From Pontimonas salivibrio (GTDB lineage Bacteria; Actinomycetota; Actinomycetes; Actinomycetales; Microbacteriaceae): a stretch of 64,000 bases of DNA. Every line of letters begins with the position of its first letter. Positions within the stretch are counted from its first letter, which is position 1. This document shows, piece by piece, positions 61,069-64,000 of the stretch. The position numbers were made by a program, and so were the translations under genes. Under the pieces are notes generated by a model that was not told where the DNA came from, ran no database searches, and worked only from the letters and a program-made list of their open reading frames with translations. The DNA is taken from NCBI RefSeq assembly GCF_002950575.1, contig NZ_CP026923.1:992001-1056000 (forward strand). Reading direction: 5' to 3'.

Positions 61069-61074
61069 AGCCTA
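61069..61074 (-). promoter_or_regulatory. Leaderless -10 hexamer before polA
   Basis: TAGGCT ends 6 bases before ATG 61062, within a 46-base divergent gap to the thioesterase gene. No Shine-Dalgarno is seen for polA. Confidence 0.4.
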
Positions 61075-61108
61075 TCCGGCCTCACCACTGCCACTGGAGA
61101 TCCCCCGC

Positions 61109-61543
61109 ATGACCGAATTTCCCGCCAACCTCGACCCGAAACTGATCGAAAGGTTGGTCACCACCCAAGGGGGCCAGCTGACTCAGAAAATGGGCATTGT
61201 GTTTGAAAAACTTACCGCGGAGGAATCGATTGCCACCATGCCGGTCGAAGGTAACCGTCAGGTGATCGGTTTACTTCACGGTGGGGCACACGTCGTCCTT
61301 GGAGAATCATTGGGTTCTCTATCGGCCGCGATTCACGCGGGGCCCGGACGGATCGCTGTGGGCATTGAAATCAATGCCAGCCATTCCAAGTCGGTCACTG
61401 AAGGTCTCGTCCACGGCCACTGTCGAGCTCTCAGCTTGGGCCGCACCCTAGCGACGCACGAAATTGTGATGACTGACGACTCAGGCAGAAGGCTTTCTAC
61501 CGTGCGGATGACGAACTTCCTCCGGGACATGCCACAGGAGTAA
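61109..61543 (+). CDS. PaaI-family hotdog thioesterase
   Basis: Single hotdog-fold acyl-CoA thioesterase. GLLHGGAHVVLGESLGSLSA carries the catalytic region, and EINASHSKSVTEGLVHGHCRAL is the second family block. ATG 61109 has GGAG 8 bases upstream; 144 residues. The substrate is unknown; position beside polA and the ANTAR regulator is common in actinobacteria. Confidence 0.9.
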   Translation: MTEFPANLDPKLIERLVTTQGGQLTQKMGIVFEKLTAEESIATMPVEGNRQVIGLLHGGAHVVLGESLGSLSAAIHAGPGRIAVGIEINASHSKSVTEGLVHGHCRALSLGRTLATHEIVMTDDSGRRLSTVRMTNFLRDMPQE

Positions 61544-61641
61544 CGAGACAGATGGGCCCCGGTCAGAGCCCCTGGGCACACAGCGGTCGTTCATTAAGGT
61601 GCGTAACCCGCGCGTGATAACGAGCACGACTGGGCCTGAGG

Positions 61642-62265
61642 TTAACGACCTTCTGGGTTCTCCGCACGCGCCGCCAGCTGGTCGACGACCGTCTGGGCCA
61701 CCTCCCGCATCGTCAGCCGGCGGTCCATAGACGCTTTTTGGATCCAGCGAAATGCTTCCGGTTCGGTGAGGCCCATAGTGTCATTCAGGATCCCTTTCGC
61801 CCGGTCAAGAACCTTTCTGGTCTCCAAACGATCAGCCAAATCCGACACTTCATCTTCCAAGGCTTGGAACTGGGCAGCACGACTGAGGGCAATTTCGATG
61901 GCGGGTATTAGGTCATTGGGGCCAAAAGGTTTCACCACATAAGCCAAAGCGCCGGCTTCACTTGCCCGCTCCACCAATTCCCGCTGACTAAAAGCGGTCA
62001 ACAGGACCACTGGAGCGATCTTTTCTTTCGCGAGAATTTCGGCGGCACTAATACCGTCCAGCAACGGCATTTTGACGTCCATGACGACCAGGTCAGGCCG
62101 GAGTTCCCTGGCCAACTCCACGGCTTTCTCGCCGTCAGCGGCCTCCCCCACGACCGTAAACCCGTTGTCGGTCAGAGTTTCGATGATGTCAATGCGAATC
62201 AAAGACTCATCTTCGGCAACCACGACGGTTCGCTCTGAAGATGGGCTCGGCGTCTGGTCAATCAT
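61642..62265 (-). CDS. ANTAR-domain response regulator (PdtaR-like)
   Basis: Response regulator whose output domain binds RNA. The receiver has acidic D19-E20, phospho-acceptor D63 (VVMDVKMP) and the VKPFG Lys loop. The C-terminal ANTAR domain reads LETRKVLDRAKGILNDTMGLTEPEAFRWIQKASMDRRLTMREVAQTVVD. 207 residues. It resembles mycobacterial PdtaR, which acts by antitermination through dual-hairpin RNAs; its sensor kinase is not here. It is divergent from tRNA-Leu(CAA). Confidence 0.93.
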   Translation of the reverse strand: MIDQTPSPSSERTVVVAEDESLIRIDIIETLTDNGFTVVGEAADGEKAVELARELRPDLVVMDVKMPLLDGISAAEILAKEKIAPVVLLTAFSQRELVERASEAGALAYVVKPFGPNDLIPAIEIALSRAAQFQALEDEVSDLADRLETRKVLDRAKGILNDTMGLTEPEAFRWIQKASMDRRLTMREVAQTVVDQLAARAENPEGR

Positions 62266-62310
62266 GATTCAAGCCTAAGGTATCGTCTTAAGGACAGCGT
62301 AAGCGCTGGA

Positions 62311-62393
62311 GCCGGATTGGCGGAATGGCAGACGCGGAGCACTCAAAATGCTTTGTCCGAAAGGGCGTGTGGGTTCAAATCCCACATCCGGCA
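62311..62393 (+). tRNA. tRNA-Leu(CAA)
   Basis: An 83-base type II tRNA with acceptor GCCGGAT/ATCCGGC and anticodon stem GAGCA/TGCTT closing loop CTCAAAA, anticodon CAA (reads UUG). The genomic 3' end is A then CCCC, so CCA is not encoded, unlike the tRNA-Leu(GAG) at 11854. Confidence 0.95.
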
Positions 62394-62490
62394 CCCCACC
62401 TGTGGTCACCGTATAGGCCATGTGCGGGTAACCCCCCTACGCACTAATTGGCGCATCTCACCCTGCCTACAGTTTCCCTCAGGGAGTCCG

Positions 62491-62652
62491 CCAGAAGGGC
62501 TCTCACCACTCTCCAACTCTTATGGAGACCGTCACGAGGAGACATATTACGTTGACACGACAGCCCTTCTGGTCCCGCAGAACACCCCCTCCGGGGAGCA
62601 CCGCATCCCTTCCACGCTTGTTGGTGCACGCTCAAAGCCTTCGGAGGGGGTG
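62491..62652 (+). promoter_or_regulatory. Structured leader of the GAF-like gene (candidate cis-regulatory RNA)
   Basis: Between the tRNA and the next gene lie 267 bases (62394-62660). Inverted repeat 1: CCAGAAGGGCT (62491-62501) with AGCCCTTCTGG (62562-62572), 11 bp perfect, 60-base loop. Inverted repeat 2: CACCCCCTCCG (62583-62593) with CGGAGGGGGTG (62642-62652), 11 bp perfect, continued inward by two G-U and one G-C pair, with GCACC/GGTGC (62598-62602, 62623-62627) inside its loop. Its right arm contains the only Shine-Dalgarno-like sequence, 8 bases before ATG 62661. No known riboswitch class is recognised. Confidence 0.5.
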
Positions 62653-62660
62653 GCCCACCT

Positions 62661-63188
62661 ATGAGTGACACGCTTCAAATCATGCAGCTGGTCGATCAGA
62701 TGGGCCGTGGTAGGAGTCTCGACGACGTGTGTCGCCTTGTGATAGCCAGCCGTGCTGTGGGCCACACACTTGACGCCGCGTCTATCTTGGTGTGCAACGA
62801 TGACGGGGTCTTACAAGAAAGAGGCCGCCACCTCGCCCCCGGCTCCCCCGCGGATTTTTCCCAACTGGAATTGACCTTCCCCACGCCGTTGGCCCTGGCA
62901 CTTGCGCGTCCATGCTCGAGTACATTCCCGATCGATGCCTCGAACGTGCTGCACCCCGATATTTCTTTCCCCCTGCACGCTTCAGGGTTTGCCGGCGTGT
63001 GGATGCTGCCCCTATCGCTCTCCCACGAACCGTTTGCCCTCTTTTTGGGTTTCTCGCAGTCGTTAACAAAGCTGCCGACACTCAGCCGACACCACGAAGA
63101 GCTTTTCTCGTCTGCCCTCAAGTTGGCTATTCGACACCACAGTTGGCGCCAAGGCGCCACCACACATCCTCCACGGTTAGCGAGTTAG
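62661..63188 (+). CDS. GAF-like domain protein, function unknown
   Basis: A 175-residue protein resembling a single GAF sensory domain: an opening helix (LQIMQLVDQMGRGRSLDDVCRLVIASRAV), a beta-rich middle with AASILVCNDDG, and a closing LSLSHEPFALFLGFSQSL plus helix HEELFSSALKLAIRHH. I see no kinase, helix-turn-helix or cyclase domain attached, so it would act by partner binding or as a remnant of a larger regulator. ATG 62661 is the only reasonable start. Neighbours are tRNA-Leu and pyk (convergent). Confidence 0.68.
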   Translation: MSDTLQIMQLVDQMGRGRSLDDVCRLVIASRAVGHTLDAASILVCNDDGVLQERGRHLAPGSPADFSQLELTFPTPLALALARPCSSTFPIDASNVLHPDISFPLHASGFAGVWMLPLSLSHEPFALFLGFSQSLTKLPTLSRHHEELFSSALKLAIRHHSWRQGATTHPPRLAS

Positions 63189-63193
63189 TTCCA

Positions 63194-63209
63194 CCCCAGC
63201 CCGTTGGGG
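63194..63209. terminator. Small hairpin between the GAF-like gene and pyk
   Basis: CCCCA, loop GCCCGT, TGGGG: a 5-bp stem 6 bases after the GAF-like stop, between convergent genes. No T tract, so only a weak terminator candidate. Confidence 0.3.
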
Positions 63210-63284
63210 CACCCGCCCAGGCCAGGCCACGTTGTGGATCTACGCCGACCATCGACCCGGCTGTGTCGAAGCGAGGACCTGACG

Positions 63285-64000
63285 TTAGTGGTTTTGCCAA
63301 GCAGGTGCTTTACCGCCACTAGCGTCTCCCACGACGTGCACCCTCAGGTCATTGGTACTGCCGGGAATCCCAGGAGGGGAACCGGAAATGACGACAACTT
63401 TGTCTCCGACAGCCGCCCAACCCTCACCCAGGAGGACTTCATCGACTTGTCGATACATTTCGTCAGTGTGGGTCACACGTTCGATTGCGTAACTCTGGAT
63501 ACCCCAGTTGAGCGCCAGACGACGGCGAATCGAGTCCAGCGGGGTAAACGCCAGCATAGGAATGAGCGATCGGAGCCTGGACATTCTCCGCGCCGAGTCT
63601 CCCGACTCCGTGAAGATGCAGAGAAACTTTGCTTCGACAAAGTCGGCTACCTCTACGGCGGCGAGCGTGATGGCGCCGCCCTGCGTACGGGGTGTGGTTC
63701 CGAGCGGGGGAATTCGCTCTACACCGTGCTCCTCGGTGGAGGCCAGGATTCGAGCCATCACCTCAACGGTTTCGATGGGGTATTGGCCCACACTGGTTTC
63801 GCCGCTCAGCATCACGGCATCGGCGCCATCGAGCACTGCGTTGGCAACATCGGAGGTTTCTGCCCGTGTGGGGACCGGGCTGGAAATCATGCTCTCCAGC
63901 ATCTGGGTAGCGACAATCACGGGTTTCGCCATCCGCCGAGCAAGCTCCACAGCGCGCTTTTGCACAATGGGTACTGTCTCGGGCGGTAATTCGACACCGA
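63285..64000 (-). CDS. pyk: Pyruvate kinase Pyk (3' part, continues beyond the window)
   Basis: Final ATP-forming step of glycolysis. The reading frame runs open to the window edge, encoding [38 protein letters not shown], then [31 protein letters not shown] and a C-terminal allosteric domain ending VHVVGDASG plus ~10 extra residues. The N-terminal ~250 residues, with the catalytic Lys, lie outside, so the gene is truncated by the window, not broken. Confidence 0.95.
   Translation of the reverse strand, partial: GVELPPETVPIVQKRAVELARRMAKPVIVATQMLESMISSPVPTRAETSDVANAVLDGADAVMLSGETSVGQYPIETVEVMARILASTEEHGVERIPPLGTTPRTQGGAITLAAVEVADFVEAKFLCIFTESGDSARRMSRLRSLIPMLAFTPLDSIRRRLALNWGIQSYAIERVTHTDEMYRQVDEVLLGEGWAAVGDKVVVISGSPPGIPGSTNDLRVHVVGDASGGKAPAWQNH

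Overview
This window reads as chromosomal core sequence from an actinobacterium, most likely a small-genome aquatic Microbacteriaceae of the Luna/Aquiluna/Rhodoluna/Pontimonas type. That placement is an inference. It rests on moderately high GC, RbpA, WhiA, the PafB/PafC pair, OpcA, an ANTAR regulator of the PdtaR type, the tkt-tal-pgi-zwf-opcA-pgl and gap-pgk-tpiA-secG gene orders, and very short intergenic gaps. I saw no insertion sequence, prophage, CRISPR array or rRNA operon. About 59 protein genes and two tRNA-Leu genes fill the window, and no gap exceeds about 270 bp.

Layout. (1) 31-9889, minus strand: a colinear run HAD hydrolase, trmI, FKBP isomerase, pafB, pafC, tatA, tatC, helY, lnt. 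(2) 9986-11942: PAC2 protein, uppP and tRNA-Leu(GAG). (3) 12012-17851: an SOS mutagenesis operon imuA', imuB, dnaE2 behind a promoter with a perfect LexA box and a match to the PafBC-type (RecA-NDp) promoter. (4) 17890-27160: SpoU methyltransferase, sirtuin, phosphatase, YbaK, treS, an exonuclease, L31 type B, an ABC ATPase, glgC, serB and a FabG-type reductase. (5) 27208-34600: a DUF3099 protein, a 70-residue protein, SURF1, the suf operon, ctaA and ctaB. (6) 34773-46588: pentose phosphate and lower glycolysis genes with rbpA and secG. (7) 46637-61062: sod, whiA, rapZ, uvrC, uvrA, uvrB, coaE, rpsA, polA. (8) 61109-64000: hotdog thioesterase, PdtaR-like regulator, tRNA-Leu(CAA), a small GAF-like protein behind a structured leader, and the 3' part of pyk.

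DNA-damage functions are notably concentrated: pafB/pafC (regulators), imuA'-imuB-dnaE2 (translesion synthesis), uvrA-uvrB-uvrC (excision) and polA (gap filling). A regulator pair and a likely target promoter lie about 5 kb apart. The Pup-tagging genes that normally sit between trmI and pafB in actinobacteria are absent from that interval.

The most promising undescribed item is the 267-bp leader before the small GAF-like gene at 62661. It holds two long perfect inverted repeats, and the second would bury the ribosome binding site in an 11-bp helix. Many other genes here lack a leader and appear to start with the transcript: a TAnnnT hexamer lies 5-8 nt before the start codon of at least nine of them.
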